A stretch of 48,971 nt of DNA from a virus: positions 1 to 48,971 of the IMG/VR virus record IMGVR_UViG_3300008464_000001. One strand, written 5' to 3'. The notes beneath the pieces were generated by a model that was given only the letters and a program-made list of their open reading frames with translations, ran no database searches and was not told the DNA's origin. The translations under genes were made by a program, and so were the position numbers. Positions 14,660-24,556 of the stretch are shown one piece after another. Each line of letters opens with the position of its first letter. Position 1 is the stretch's first letter.

Positions 14660-16172
14660 CTCCGTTTACGACGAAATTAAAGTTTACGAACAAGCCCTTG
14701 CCATGCGTGAGGGTTTACCGCATTTATATTGCTTCCCTTTTTATCCGTGGCAACGTGAGTTCTGGGAATGCGACAAGCCTTTTCAATTTAACTATTCAGC
14801 AAACCAAGTAGGTAAGTCGGCAACGATGATTCGAAAGATTCTTCATTACGCAACCGAACCGAAATTGTGGAAGAAATTTAAGAAACGCCCACGGTTAATG
14901 TTTTACCTTTATCCCGACAAGCACACAATCAAGCGTGAAATCGAAACCAAGTGGACTGAGTTCTTGCCGTGCAATGGTTATGAAGACCATGAACAGTACG
15001 GGTTTAAGATTAAATACGAAGGCCCTTATCCGTCGCAAATAGAATTCAATTCGGGTGTTATTCTCGTATTACGTTCTTATGGTGGTGGTGCTGCAAAAGA
15101 AACCGCGCATAGACTTCAAGCCTCGACGCCTGCAATTATTGCGTGTGACGAAGAGTTGCCCGAAGAGTTATGGCCAGAACTACAAATGAGAATCGCTTCA
15201 CCCGCAAACGCCGGTGCGCAGTTTTGGTTAAGTTGTACGCCAACTAGAGGTCAAAAGTACCTTGCTGACATTCAAAACGGAAAACGAAAGATACCTAACT
15301 CATGGGTTCGTACTACAAGTATGTATGACTGTCTTTACTATGAAGACGGTTCGAAAGGCTTGTGGACTAAATCAAAGATAAAAGAAATTGAACAAACATT
15401 ACCTACGCAAAGAGAAATCGACGTAAGGGTACACGGACTATTTAAACGTGTTGACGGTCTTGCACTTCCTGCGTTTGACGAACTTAAGAACATAAAAGAA
15501 AACCACCCAATTCGTTCTTGGTTGATTCAAGCCGGTATTGATTACGGTATAGGCGGAAACCAAGGCGGTCACCCGAGCGCAATTGTATTCGTTGCCGTTA
15601 AACCGGACTACACCGACGCAAAAGTTATTCATACATGGAAAGCCGGAACAGATAGAAGTTACACCGTTGACGAAGTTATTAATCGTTACCTTGAAATGTG
15701 TACTGAATTAAACGTAAGTCATAATGACGTAACCCCTTTCTACGATTGGGCGTGCGGGGAAATGGGGATTATAGCAGAACGCCGTGGACTCGGTTTTCTT
15801 AAAGCAGTGAAAGACCGTAAACAAGGTTTCGACACACTTAACTCATTATTCAAAAACTTAATGTTAACGATATTCAAGTTCGGCGGTTGGCAGGACTTAG
15901 TAGACGAGATTGGTGAATACGCGCCAGACTCCAAAATCAACGACGACCTTATAGATGCCCTTCGATATGCAATTTCATTAATTGTGTTCAACTTCGAAAA
16001 CATCAAACTACCTAGCGACAAAGAAGAACCTAAAAAAGAACCACGACTTAAAGCACGAGGCGAAAAAATAAATGAAAACGAAGAAGACGATTGGACGACA
16101 GAAGACGAAATCGAAACTTGGAATAGAGAATATGACGAGTTCGGATATGACGAAGATTATACTGGCATGTAG
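14652..16172 (+). CDS. terL: Terminase large subunit
   Basis: A 506-aa protein. The ATPase N-half has a Walker A variant NQVGKS (Lys55), Walker B IIACDEE (Asp166, Glu167) and a coupling SCTPT motif (residues 194-198). The RNase H-like nuclease C-half has the first Asp in GIDYG (Asp297), then YDWACGE and the final DDLIDALRYA. It is the packaging motor that translocates and cuts DNA at the portal. The length is normal for the family. Confidence 0.92.
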   Translation: MTNSVYDEIKVYEQALAMREGLPHLYCFPFYPWQREFWECDKPFQFNYSANQVGKSATMIRKILHYATEPKLWKKFKKRPRLMFYLYPDKHTIKREIETKWTEFLPCNGYEDHEQYGFKIKYEGPYPSQIEFNSGVILVLRSYGGGAAKETAHRLQASTPAIIACDEELPEELWPELQMRIASPANAGAQFWLSCTPTRGQKYLADIQNGKRKIPNSWVRTTSMYDCLYYEDGSKGLWTKSKIKEIEQTLPTQREIDVRVHGLFKRVDGLALPAFDELKNIKENHPIRSWLIQAGIDYGIGGNQGGHPSAIVFVAVKPDYTDAKVIHTWKAGTDRSYTVDEVINRYLEMCTELNVSHNDVTPFYDWACGEMGIIAERRGLGFLKAVKDRKQGFDTLNSLFKNLMLTIFKFGGWQDLVDEIGEYAPDSKINDDLIDALRYAISLIVFNFENIKLPSDKEEPKKEPRLKARGEKINENEEDDWTTEDEIETWNREYDEFGYDEDYTGM

Positions 16173-16443
16173 TAAAGCAGGCGTTACCGAATTAACTATG
16201 GGTGACTTAAGTCTGAAATTTGACTCCACAAATCATGCCCACTCAAAATATGCAATCGGCAAGGAAGCTATACCGACGGAACAAGTTCAAGACATGGAAG
16301 TTAAGAACCCGTCACATTCAGACCCTTTATTCATTGAAGGCGACGAAGACACCGAACGCGTACAAAGCGAACTCGATGATCTCCTTATAAGCGACCCCGA
16401 TTTATACGAACAAATGATAGAAGAAAAACTTAAAGGGTCTTAA
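16132..16443 (+). CDS. Small protein between terminase and portal
   Basis: About 103 aa, acidic toward the C-terminus (SELDDLLISDPDLYEQMIEEKL), overlapping the terminase end and the portal start (TAATG). Starts at 16072, 16132 or 16147 are all in frame; 16132 is a compromise. A class B promoter-like site lies inside it. Function unknown. Confidence 0.55.
   Translation: MTSSDMTKIILACSKAGVTELTMGDLSLKFDSTNHAHSKYAIGKEAIPTEQVQDMEVKNPSHSDPLFIEGDEDTERVQSELDDLLISDPDLYEQMIEEKLKGS
16220..16249 (+). promoter_or_regulatory. Class B promoter-like site upstream of the portal
   Basis: TTGACT (16220-16225), an 18-nt spacer with ATGCCCAC (16235-16242), then CAAAAT (16244-16249), inside a coding region 195 bases before the portal gene. 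It has the best -35 of the family. Being intragenic, it could be chance, but the whole layout is kept. Confidence 0.5.
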
Positions 16444-18527
16444 TGGACGATAACAAGTTAGCTAAACTTAACAGTTTGTACGACGAGGGAGAGCAGGCCG
16501 ACAAGTCTCTCTTCACAGAACAGCGTTCAAATTGGTTGCTTTATATTGGAAATCATTTCAATAAACAAGCATCAAGTTTACACAATTTTATACGTGGCTT
16601 TAAACAGACTAGCGAAAAGAAAGGTTTGCGTTTAGTTAAAAACCATCTTGGTTCTATTTGCGACAAGCTAATGGCGTACACGGTTATTAATCATAATCCC
16701 GACGTCGTTGTTGAACCGAAAAATAAAACAGAAGTACAAGACAGAAAAGCCGCCGACATTGCCAATAGTGTATATAAGCACATTAAAAAAGCAAACAACT
16801 TTGAAGAGATGAAGGCAGACTTAGCCGCCGACTTTGTTGTTGCCGGTGAAATAATTACGTACACGTCGTTTAATCCAGAAAAAGGTGAGTTCTTAGGAAT
16901 GCAACCAACGGAAGTAGACGAGTTAGGGCAAGTTCTTAAAGAAGCCCCTAAATTTAGCGGTGAAGTCGAAATCAAAAGGCTTGAATCGTTTAACGTGTTC
17001 CGTGACCCGACTGCAAAACGTTGGGAAGATTGCAAGTGGATAGGGCACCGTGAAATGGTTGCACTTAAAGACCTTAAGGCGCAGTTTGGTGATAACCCCG
17101 AAGCAATTGAAAAGTTAACCGAAAGTGCCGACGAAGACTTTGTTGTTTTTGATGCGCAAAAATCAGGTAACGAATATTCGACAACCGGTAATACGAAAGT
17201 TCTTGTTAAAAAAGTATTTTACAGACCGTGCCTAGAGTATCCCGAAGGTTATTTCTATTACTACACGACTGACTTAATACTTGCGGAAGGAACGCTTAAT
17301 AAGCAATTCCCAATTACATATAGAGCATATCAAAAGGTGTCTACTAGCCCGCGCGGGTTTTCAATAATTCGTAGGCTACGTACACCACAATTAGAAGTGA
17401 ATAGAATTTCTTCTACTATATCCGAATCACAAATAAACTTTAGACAAAAACTGTTAATCAGTTCTGGTACGAAACTTTCACACGGTGGTACGTCTAACGG
17501 TGTTGTCGGAATTAAATACAGTGGTCAAGCCCCGACAGTAATGCAAGGGCAATCAGGTGAGCAATACTTGGCAACACTCGACCACCAAATCAGTGAAATG
17601 TACCGCTTGTCACACGTACCGGAAGAAGAACAAGATAAGAACGCAAACGCTGACCCGAATGCGCTTCTATTTAGGTCATTAAAAGACAAGAAACGTTTCT
17701 CGCAAAAGTCGGACATATTCGAATCGTTCTTAATTGAAGTTTGCGAAAAAGCACTTGATTGTGCCCGTCTCTTTTACAACGAAAATAACATTATACCAAT
17801 GGTTGACGCTAAAGACAGAGTGAACATTGCAGAGTTTAAAAACATTAATAAGCTTTGTTACTCGCTAGACGTTAAGCCTATGTCACAAGATATTCAATCA
17901 ATGCTAGGTGAGCAAATAAGTATTTCACACATACTTCAATACTCGCAAAACCTACCAGAAGAATACGTTGCACAGTTAGTTGCCTCAATGCCGTTCCTTA
18001 AAGATTCGGACTTAGCGGAAGAAATTACTTCCGACATTAGAAAGGTTGATGACGTGTTTGCAGCGATTGAGCGTGGACAAGCATTACCAGTATCACCTTA
18101 CGATAATCATAAATACTTTATTAAAAAGATTACGGGGAAAATGGTTGGAAGTGCATATCAGTTCTTAGACCCACAAGTACAAGCACTTTATCAACAACGC
18201 CTACAGCAACATGAGCAAATGGACGCCGAGAACGCGAAGAAAATGCAAATGGCACAAATGGGAATGATACCCGCAGGCGGTGGTTTAATTACGGTTTCCG
18301 GTCTTAAAGACGGTGCCGGTGAAGTTATTCGTTTACCTCACGATGCCCTGTTATGGCTTATTGAAAAGCTAAATGAGCAAGGCGGAATGCAACACTCTTA
18401 TAAAGAAGAGATTGGAAACGAAGGCGCAATGGCAGACATAGCCGGAATGATACCACAAACAGATTACTTTCAGAACACACAACAAATACCAACGGCGGCA
18501 ACACAAGCCCCACAAGGAATGTATTAA
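16443..18527 (+). CDS. Portal protein (P22-like)
   Basis: A 694-aa protein directly after the terminase genes; P22-type portals are about 725 aa. The N-terminal WLLYIGNHFNKQ and VKNHLGSICDKLMAY and the middle FNVFRDPTAKRWEDCKWIGHREMV segments follow the P22-like portal pattern, and the C-terminus is a Gln-rich helix (residues 570-620) like the P22 barrel. The dodecamer forms the DNA entry channel. It overlaps the preceding gene by TAATG. Confidence 0.85.
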   Translation: MDDNKLAKLNSLYDEGEQADKSLFTEQRSNWLLYIGNHFNKQASSLHNFIRGFKQTSEKKGLRLVKNHLGSICDKLMAYTVINHNPDVVVEPKNKTEVQDRKAADIANSVYKHIKKANNFEEMKADLAADFVVAGEIITYTSFNPEKGEFLGMQPTEVDELGQVLKEAPKFSGEVEIKRLESFNVFRDPTAKRWEDCKWIGHREMVALKDLKAQFGDNPEAIEKLTESADEDFVVFDAQKSGNEYSTTGNTKVLVKKVFYRPCLEYPEGYFYYYTTDLILAEGTLNKQFPITYRAYQKVSTSPRGFSIIRRLRTPQLEVNRISSTISESQINFRQKLLISSGTKLSHGGTSNGVVGIKYSGQAPTVMQGQSGEQYLATLDHQISEMYRLSHVPEEEQDKNANADPNALLFRSLKDKKRFSQKSDIFESFLIEVCEKALDCARLFYNENNIIPMVDAKDRVNIAEFKNINKLCYSLDVKPMSQDIQSMLGEQISISHILQYSQNLPEEYVAQLVASMPFLKDSDLAEEITSDIRKVDDVFAAIERGQALPVSPYDNHKYFIKKITGKMVGSAYQFLDPQVQALYQQRLQQHEQMDAENAKKMQMAQMGMIPAGGGLITVSGLKDGAGEVIRLPHDALLWLIEKLNEQGGMQHSYKEEIGNEGAMADIAGMIPQTDYFQNTQQIPTAATQAPQGMY

Positions 18528-19478
18528 ATGATTAACGAACCTGAGACTACACCAGTTGAAGAAATTGCAGAACCAGTTGTTGAAGAATCAAGTCAATTAG
18601 AACTCGACTTAGAACCCGAAGCAACACCCGAAGAAACGGTTACGCCAACCGAAGAAATTGTTGAACCCACTTATACTCCAAACCTAGAGTACAAAGTTTA
18701 CGGTAAAACACAAACGATTGAAGACGAATGGGCAACGGGACTCTTTACCAAAGATAACGAAGAACATTTTAAGAAACTTTACGAACGCGCCGGTGGGTTT
18801 GACCAACTAAAGTCGAACTACAAAGACATGGAAACTAACCACGGAACTCTACAAAACAATTTTAACGAACTTGATTCAGTTAGAAACGATTTAGTAGGTG
18901 CAGTTCAAGGTGGAAATTTAAGTAAGGCCATGGAGATTTTAAACATTAAAGAACAAGACTTGTTCCAGTATGTTCAAGGTCGTCTTGATTATCACTCAAT
19001 GCCTAACGATCAAAGGCAAGTGCATGACCAACACCAAGAATCGCAAAAACGTAATCAGTTTTTAGAACACCAAGTTGCACAACACCAAGTTCAACAACAA
19101 GACTTACAGTTGCAACAACATAATTTCAACATGCAGCAAGCAGTTTCAACACCCGAAGCCGCGCCAATGATTCAACAATACAACTCGATCATGAAGGACG
19201 ACAACGCCTTTAATAACATGGTTCGTATGGTTGGTGAAGCGGCACATGCACAAGGAAAATACTTAGAACCAAAAGACGCAGTTGCACAAGCGATGATGAC
19301 GTTGAATTTACAAGCAGCACCACAGGCCGCGGTAGTACCAAGTACTCAAGCCCCTGCACAAGTTGCACCGGTTGCACCCCCTGTCTTAAATGGCGGAAGT
19401 AGCGCGTCGGTTGTAAAGAAACGCCCGTCAAGTATTGAGGCAATACAGAACGAATACGCAAGATTATACGAAAACTAA
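18528..19478 (+). CDS. Scaffolding protein
   Basis: A 316-aa protein placed between portal and coat genes, the standard scaffold position. The N-terminal 45 residues are almost all Glu, Pro, Thr and Val. A Gln/His-rich helical middle (residues 160-210) precedes an Ala/Pro/Val-rich linker and a short basic C-terminal helix, the part that usually binds coat protein. It starts directly after the portal stop. Confidence 0.8.
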   Translation: MINEPETTPVEEIAEPVVEESSQLELDLEPEATPEETVTPTEEIVEPTYTPNLEYKVYGKTQTIEDEWATGLFTKDNEEHFKKLYERAGGFDQLKSNYKDMETNHGTLQNNFNELDSVRNDLVGAVQGGNLSKAMEILNIKEQDLFQYVQGRLDYHSMPNDQRQVHDQHQESQKRNQFLEHQVAQHQVQQQDLQLQQHNFNMQQAVSTPEAAPMIQQYNSIMKDDNAFNNMVRMVGEAAHAQGKYLEPKDAVAQAMMTLNLQAAPQAAVVPSTQAPAQVAPVAPPVLNGGSSASVVKKRPSSIEAIQNEYARLYEN

Positions 19479-19511
19479 TATTAATAATATTTTAAAACAG
19501 GAAGTTTTATC

Positions 19512-20783
19512 ATGGGTTTAAAGGCCACAGCAAATTTTGAGGAATTACTAAGAGAGTATGCACCTCACAAACTAATCGAAGACAGACAAAAGAAAACAAA
19601 CTATTTCTGGAACAAATTGACTAAGGATAAATCTTGGAAAGATGGCGTTTCTTACCAAATTCCGTGGGAACTATCGGAAGCTAGTTCATTCGAAATCGGT
19701 GGATTAATTGAGTCTGCAAAAATCACAGACGCGAAATACAAGAAAGGGACAATCTCTCAACATGCGCTTTTAACAGGTGCCATGAAGTATCATTCACGTG
19801 ATTTAAAACGTTACGGCGATATGAAACAATCGTTCTTAAAGTTACTTCCTAAGAAAGCGCAAAAGTTTTCTGACAGAATGAAATACCTTACGAACATCAT
19901 GCTTTTAGATAAAGGTTCTATTGCAAAAGGTATTAACGACGCAGTAAACGCACTTGCGACAGGTGTTATCAAGGTAACTAAACCGCAAAGATTCATGCTA
20001 AATGAAAGAATTGTTCTTGTAACAAGTGGTGCGGCGGCTGATAAAGAAGTTTATGTTAAGCAAATTAATATTGCTAACAGAACGATTACGGTTGCAGACT
20101 CGGCAGGCGTTGTTATTGACCTTACGACAGTTTCGGAAGTATTTGACCCATCAATCGATACGGTAACAATTAAAATCGTAGGTTACGACAGAGACGAATT
20201 CTTCTCTTTTACCGACCATTTACTACCTGCTTCACTTGGTGGTTCTGATTCTCTAAACGGAATTGTAACTAAGACAGATGCACCTATCTTTCAACCACAA
20301 GTAATCGACGGTGCGGCATGGACTTCTGTTAATATTTTAGACAAGCTATATGACACATACTTTGAAATTGCCGAACTTGGAAAAGTTGACGGGCAAGAAA
20401 TGCTATGCGGTTACAACCTGTTTAAAGCTGCTTCAAGAAAATCAGAAGCTTCTAAGCGTTACACTTCAACAAAAGAAAGTGGAATTGGTTTCAAGACTAT
20501 CGTAATTGATGGGCCTGAAGGCGAAATGAGACTTACAACTTTTGAAGAAATGCCAGACGACAAATTGTATATCCTTGATTGGGCATCATTTGTTTTCGCC
20601 GGAGACGAGTTCTTCAAACCTATGAAAGATATGAATGGTAACTCATTCTACACTGAAAGGGTTGCCGGTACTGGAAACGGTGGCGACGGTTACGTTTGTA
20701 TACAAGATATTGCCTTAAGTGGTCAAATGCTTTGTATCAAAGGTTCTGGAAACGGAGTGGTTCACTCTATACCAACACTATAA
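19512..20783 (+). CDS. Major capsid (coat) protein
   Basis: A 423-aa protein after the scaffold gene with an ACAGGAAG ribosome site; P22 coat is 430 aa. The sequence lacks a long delta domain and is rich in short strands, as in HK97-fold coats. A strong terminator follows immediately, as is common for the most expressed structural gene. Identification is by position, length and neighbours rather than by motif. Confidence 0.85.
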   Translation: MGLKATANFEELLREYAPHKLIEDRQKKTNYFWNKLTKDKSWKDGVSYQIPWELSEASSFEIGGLIESAKITDAKYKKGTISQHALLTGAMKYHSRDLKRYGDMKQSFLKLLPKKAQKFSDRMKYLTNIMLLDKGSIAKGINDAVNALATGVIKVTKPQRFMLNERIVLVTSGAAADKEVYVKQINIANRTITVADSAGVVIDLTTVSEVFDPSIDTVTIKIVGYDRDEFFSFTDHLLPASLGGSDSLNGIVTKTDAPIFQPQVIDGAAWTSVNILDKLYDTYFEIAELGKVDGQEMLCGYNLFKAASRKSEASKRYTSTKESGIGFKTIVIDGPEGEMRLTTFEEMPDDKLYILDWASFVFAGDEFFKPMKDMNGNSFYTERVAGTGNGGDGYVCIQDIALSGQMLCIKGSGNGVVHSIPTL

Positions 20784-20789
20784 CCAACT

Positions 20790-20817
20790 AAGGGGGTCTT
20801 CGGACTCCCTTTTTTTG
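20790..20817 (+). terminator. Intrinsic terminator after the coat gene
   Basis: AAGGGGGTC and GACTCCCTT pair around a TTCG tetraloop, followed by a run of T. It is the strongest terminator in the window. Its T-run contains the -35 of the next class B promoter. Confidence 0.9.
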
Positions 20818-20845
20818 ACGTTCCTATGACATGCCTACTCGTAAA
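20815..20845 (+). promoter_or_regulatory. Class B promoter (ATGCCTAC variant) after the coat terminator
   Basis: TTGACG (20815-20820) in the terminator T-run, an 18-nt spacer ending in ATGCCTAC (20831-20838; one change from the family block), then TCGTAA (20839-20844). It would restart transcription for the decoration and tail genes. Confidence 0.5.
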
Positions 20846-21004
20846 TTTGACATTATTACTATGTCTGATTCTTTTAATGGAGTTGTCCATTTAGGCGCAA
20901 ACACTTGTCTTCTTAAAGTATGCCCAAGAAAAATTGTATTTAACACAAGTGAATCACCCGAACCAGTAGGAATGTTAAATGCACATTTATTCACAATTAA
21001 TTAA
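20831..21004 (+). CDS. Small unknown protein after the coat gene
   Basis: 57 aa if started at 20831, or 47 aa from the in-frame ATG at 20861; the second is favoured if the class B promoter here is used, since the first ATG would lie before the transcript start. Its end overlaps the next gene by 26 bases. No motif beyond a Cys pair. Confidence 0.4.
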   Translation: MPTRKFDIITMSDSFNGVVHLGANTCLLKVCPRKIVFNTSESPEPVGMLNAHLFTIN

Positions 21005-22016
21005 AGCACAATTAGAACATGTCGCAAGTAACCCTGCCTCAATTGGTAAGGCGTTTATTTACTTCAATACAACAACAAATGAAGCAGTTCTTGATAACGG
21101 CACGGAAGTTAAACCGTTCTTAACTGAGTCGAACTTAAATGCAGTAATGCAAGATTTAGGTATCACGGCAAAGTCAGACACTAGGGCAAACTTAGAAGCA
21201 CTTGCGACCGAACTAGGCGCGCTTTACGTGATAACCGACGAAGACAATACGCTTGTTTATGACAACGGAACAGAACTACTAAACGCGGGTGGTTTCGATA
21301 AGAAATTAACCATGGCCGTACTTGAGGCATTGCCACGTAAAGCGGGTAAGATTTACTACGCAACGGACGACGCAATTGCAGTTCTTGATAACGGTGTTGA
21401 ACTAGTGCCAGTGGGTGCAATACAGTTCTTAGAGCAACGTAAACTATCATCTACATTAACAACTAATGGTGTTGTTGCCGAGCTAGGCGTGACAGGCATG
21501 GAATTAGGAAAACAGCATAGACTTACTCTTACTATGTCATGTTCTCGAATCGGAGTAGCACAAAACGAAATACAAGACTTAACATTCTCCGCAGTTCCAA
21601 ACGAAGGTTATTTTAAGCTAACACTAGATGCGGAAACAACGGCTAAACTTTGGTACGACACGACTGCACTTGAACTTGAAAACATGCTTATTGCACTTCC
21701 TAGTGTTGATGCAAGTGGTATCAGTGTAGTTGGCGACTTTGCAAGTGGTTTCACAATTGAATTCATAGGCACGGAAGGTTCTGTAAATCAGTCACAAATA
21801 TCAGTTGCCGAAAGTACGCTTAAATCAGGCGGAACAGGCGGTGTAAACGAAGTTCAAAGAGTTACATTTAGTGAAACACCTACGGGTGGAACATTCACAA
21901 TTACATACGACGGACAAACAACCGGTGCAATTGCCTACAATGCTTCAATAACTACGGTTAAGAATGCGCTAGAGGCTTTACCAAATATTGATGGTGTAAC
22001 GGTAACGGCGGTTTAA
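20979..22016 (+). CDS. Repeat-containing virion protein, probable head decoration or tail component
   Basis: A 345-aa protein. Three diverged copies of a motif of the form Y(x)nT...avLDNGtEl.p occupy residues 25-165 (about 55 residues apart). Two copies of a beta-sandwich repeat (QRVTFSETPTGGTFTITYDG ... NALEALPNIDGVTV) fill the C-terminal 140 residues. The latter resembles repeats common in phage structural and surface proteins. No enzymatic motif. Confidence 0.65.
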   Translation: MHIYSQLIKAQLEHVASNPASIGKAFIYFNTTTNEAVLDNGTEVKPFLTESNLNAVMQDLGITAKSDTRANLEALATELGALYVITDEDNTLVYDNGTELLNAGGFDKKLTMAVLEALPRKAGKIYYATDDAIAVLDNGVELVPVGAIQFLEQRKLSSTLTTNGVVAELGVTGMELGKQHRLTLTMSCSRIGVAQNEIQDLTFSAVPNEGYFKLTLDAETTAKLWYDTTALELENMLIALPSVDASGISVVGDFASGFTIEFIGTEGSVNQSQISVAESTLKSGGTGGVNEVQRVTFSETPTGGTFTITYDGQTTGAIAYNASITTVKNALEALPNIDGVTVTAV

Positions 22017-22681
22017 TGTCAGGATACACAATAGAGTTTACTAAGCGACAAAATGAAAAAGTAGACCTTAATGAAATTACAACGACGAACAGTTTAACAA
22101 AGACCGTTTCGGGAACAATTTACGAACCTTCAAGTGGTTGGACAGACCCACTTAGTCAACGTTGGTGGGAGTATCGGGTAGGCGATGTATCTATTCCAGT
22201 TTGGGATAGCGTGAATGTAGCACTATTGCCGCCGGAGACTACAGTACATACGGAAGGTGCTTACACTTATTACAAAGGGCCTAATCATGGAGGCGGCGGA
22301 GTACGATATAGTATGAGACGATCTCATGTTGGAAACATTCAGACTCCCCTTACTTCAATCACAACCTCAACAGACATAAACGGTTCGGCACATATAGGCG
22401 GAATTAGTGGAAATGCAAACATAGATGAAATACAAACCGGCGCACCTTTAGCAACACTTGCTAGTTCAGAGTTCGGACTAGAAGTTAATCACGACGGCAA
22501 TCAGTTAACAGAAATAAAACACCTTTCACCATTACAGGGTACGGAGTCAACCGAGCTAACATCAACGTCTACAGTTATATTTACACCAACGGCAACCGAT
22601 TTAACTATCGAAACGGTCGGGTGTAACGAGTCTCAAATGGTAGATAGAGAATTAACTAACGTCGTTGTGGAGGAATTATAA
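22016..22681 (+). CDS. Tandem paralogue 1 (GYTI...VVEEL family)
   Basis: A 221-aa protein, the first of three adjacent homologues. Shared features are an N-terminal GYTIEF, NSL-TVTGT-like strands, a YTYYKG segment, an LTSIT..TD block near residue 115, a KHLSP near residue 165 and a C-terminal NVVVEEL. The variable 60-residue centre is rich in Trp and Tyr. Such sets usually form surface decorations or receptor-contacting spikes. TAATG overlaps join the three genes. Confidence 0.7.
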   Translation: MSGYTIEFTKRQNEKVDLNEITTTNSLTKTVSGTIYEPSSGWTDPLSQRWWEYRVGDVSIPVWDSVNVALLPPETTVHTEGAYTYYKGPNHGGGGVRYSMRRSHVGNIQTPLTSITTSTDINGSAHIGGISGNANIDEIQTGAPLATLASSEFGLEVNHDGNQLTEIKHLSPLQGTESTELTSTSTVIFTPTATDLTIETVGCNESQMVDRELTNVVVEEL

Positions 22682-23385
22682 TGGCGGGTTATACGATTGC
22701 GTTTGATGGCGCACATGAACAAAACGGAAACAAGAATATAGTTACGACTGCAAATAGTTTAGAACAGACAGTAACAGGGACGGTAAGAACTCCTTCAAGC
22801 GGCGGTTATTTTGCCGGTACATGGGAAAATGATGCCTATGACGGTTGGAATGTAGTGCCGAATGATTACGAAACGGGTGACCCTTCAAATCAAATATGGG
22901 TATGTTGGAAAGGAACTATTTGGGTCATTAGTGCGCCCGCGTCCACAACTTCTTGGTCTACAGGCGGTTATACTTACTACAAGGGTGCGGTTGTAGGAAC
23001 GTGGGATTTTGGGTCATCTCAAATCTACAGAATAGGGCCGGGAAATATACAGACTGCGCTTACTTCAATTACGCCTACAACGGACACTGAAGGTGAATCA
23101 TTAGTTGGTGGTGTTGATTTAAATATAAATTCACTATTGACTCAAACGGGCGCACCGAATGCAACACTTCCTTCTACCAAGTTCGGAGTCGAAGCAAAAC
23201 ATAACGGTACAAAACTCATAGAAAATAAACACCTTTCCCCCGTAGTTTCGTTAGAGGGAATGAAAACAGAAACGGAAGTGGTAACTCTTTTTGACCCCGC
23301 CGCGACTGACATTACTTTTGAGGTGACGGGTGCAAATGAATCACAACACATAACTGACATTAACGTAATCGTCGAGGAACTATAA
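22681..23385 (+). CDS. Tandem paralogue 2 (GYTI...VIVEEL family)
   Basis: A 234-aa homologue of its two neighbours with the same ends (GYTIAF; NVIVEEL), a YTYYKG motif, LTSITPTTD and KHLSP. The central part differs most (Trp-rich, residues 40-85), consistent with diversification of an exposed surface. TAATG-coupled on both sides. Confidence 0.7.
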   Translation: MAGYTIAFDGAHEQNGNKNIVTTANSLEQTVTGTVRTPSSGGYFAGTWENDAYDGWNVVPNDYETGDPSNQIWVCWKGTIWVISAPASTTSWSTGGYTYYKGAVVGTWDFGSSQIYRIGPGNIQTALTSITPTTDTEGESLVGGVDLNINSLLTQTGAPNATLPSTKFGVEAKHNGTKLIENKHLSPVVSLEGMKTETEVVTLFDPAATDITFEVTGANESQHITDINVIVEEL

Positions 23386-24026
23386 TGGGCGGATACACAA
23401 TAGAGTTTAATGGTCATGAGGTTGAAAATAAAGACGTTGCGGAAATAGTAGCTACTAGCTCCCTTGAGAAAACAGTTGTTGTCACAGCTAGAGAACCGGC
23501 AAGTGGTGACTACAATGGTGCCTTTTATTATTGGCAAGAAAGTTCGACTGGCGTTATCGAGTATCTTGTATGGAATAACGTTTATGTCACTCAAGGGTTA
23601 GATGGCTACACGTACCATAGAGGGGTAGTTTACCAAGAACTTACTTCTAAATGGTACGGTATTGCACGAACAGGCCCTACTAACGTACAAACGCCTATTA
23701 CTTCAATCACACCTTCGACCGACACTGAGGGAATTCAAAATACGGGCGGAATTAGTTTAGTTACTGAAGTTGAATCAATACAAGCGGGTTCGGTTGCGTC
23801 TTCGGGTAGCGCACAGAAAATGGAACTAACCGCTAACGACGGAAGCGAAATAGGTAAAACGAAATACTTACCGCCCGCAACTTCGGGTGACGATTCTGAC
23901 ATAAACGCGTCCTATTCAACAATCTTTACACCTACAACAACCGACCTAACCGTAACCGCTTCGGGGTTTGGTAATGGTCACCTATTAAATAAAGAACTAA
24001 CTAAATTAATTGTAGAGGAAATATAA
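23385..24026 (+). CDS. Tandem paralogue 3 (GYTI...LIVEEI family)
   Basis: A 213-aa homologue of the two preceding proteins (GYTIEF start, YTYHRG, ITSITPSTD, KYLPP, LIVEEI end). It is the shortest and most diverged in the centre. TAATG-coupled on both sides. No enzyme motif visible. Confidence 0.7.
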   Translation: MGGYTIEFNGHEVENKDVAEIVATSSLEKTVVVTAREPASGDYNGAFYYWQESSTGVIEYLVWNNVYVTQGLDGYTYHRGVVYQELTSKWYGIARTGPTNVQTPITSITPSTDTEGIQNTGGISLVTEVESIQAGSVASSGSAQKMELTANDGSEIGKTKYLPPATSGDDSDINASYSTIFTPTTTDLTVTASGFGNGHLLNKELTKLIVEEI

Positions 24027-24556
24027 TGTACACACTTATTGATATGCACTGGACTGAAGGCGCGCAAGGCGAATTGTTTACTAAGAACTCAGAAGACAAG
24101 TTTGAAGAGTTCGTTGATTGGTGTCATGCGGGCAACGTCCCAACGATTAAAACACCTAGCGAGTTCTATTTCTTAGACGGAATTCATAAAGGACGTAACT
24201 ACAAGCGCATAAAAATGACAGTAGAGACGATTCAAGAAAGACAGTCTCAGTATAAGGCAAACGTTATGTCGTCACAAGGCGATACCATTGAACAACTATG
24301 CAAAGACGTTCTTAAATACATTAATGGTAAAAGTAACACAAGCCTAGAAACCGAAGCCGATATTGATGCAATGGAAGTCGCACTGGCACCTATTCTTAAG
24401 GCACTCGGTAAGAACAGATACAAGGCAGCAAAGAAACTTATCGACGAAATTGTAACTGATAAAGTCTTTTTCACTAACCAAGATAAGAAGTTAATTAAAA
24501 AACTATTCAAAACACACTTAAAGAAAATTAACAAACTCAAGGCGTTGGTGTCGTAA
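24026..24556 (+). CDS. Unknown helical protein in the tail module
   Basis: A 176-aa protein in TAATG overlap on both sides. The first 60 residues are mixed alpha/beta with several aromatics; the remainder is a Lys-rich helical bundle. It could be a chaperone or assembly factor for the preceding paralogues. No family recognised. Confidence 0.55.
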   Translation: MYTLIDMHWTEGAQGELFTKNSEDKFEEFVDWCHAGNVPTIKTPSEFYFLDGIHKGRNYKRIKMTVETIQERQSQYKANVMSSQGDTIEQLCKDVLKYINGKSNTSLETEADIDAMEVALAPILKALGKNRYKAAKKLIDEIVTDKVFFTNQDKKLIKKLFKTHLKKINKLKALVS

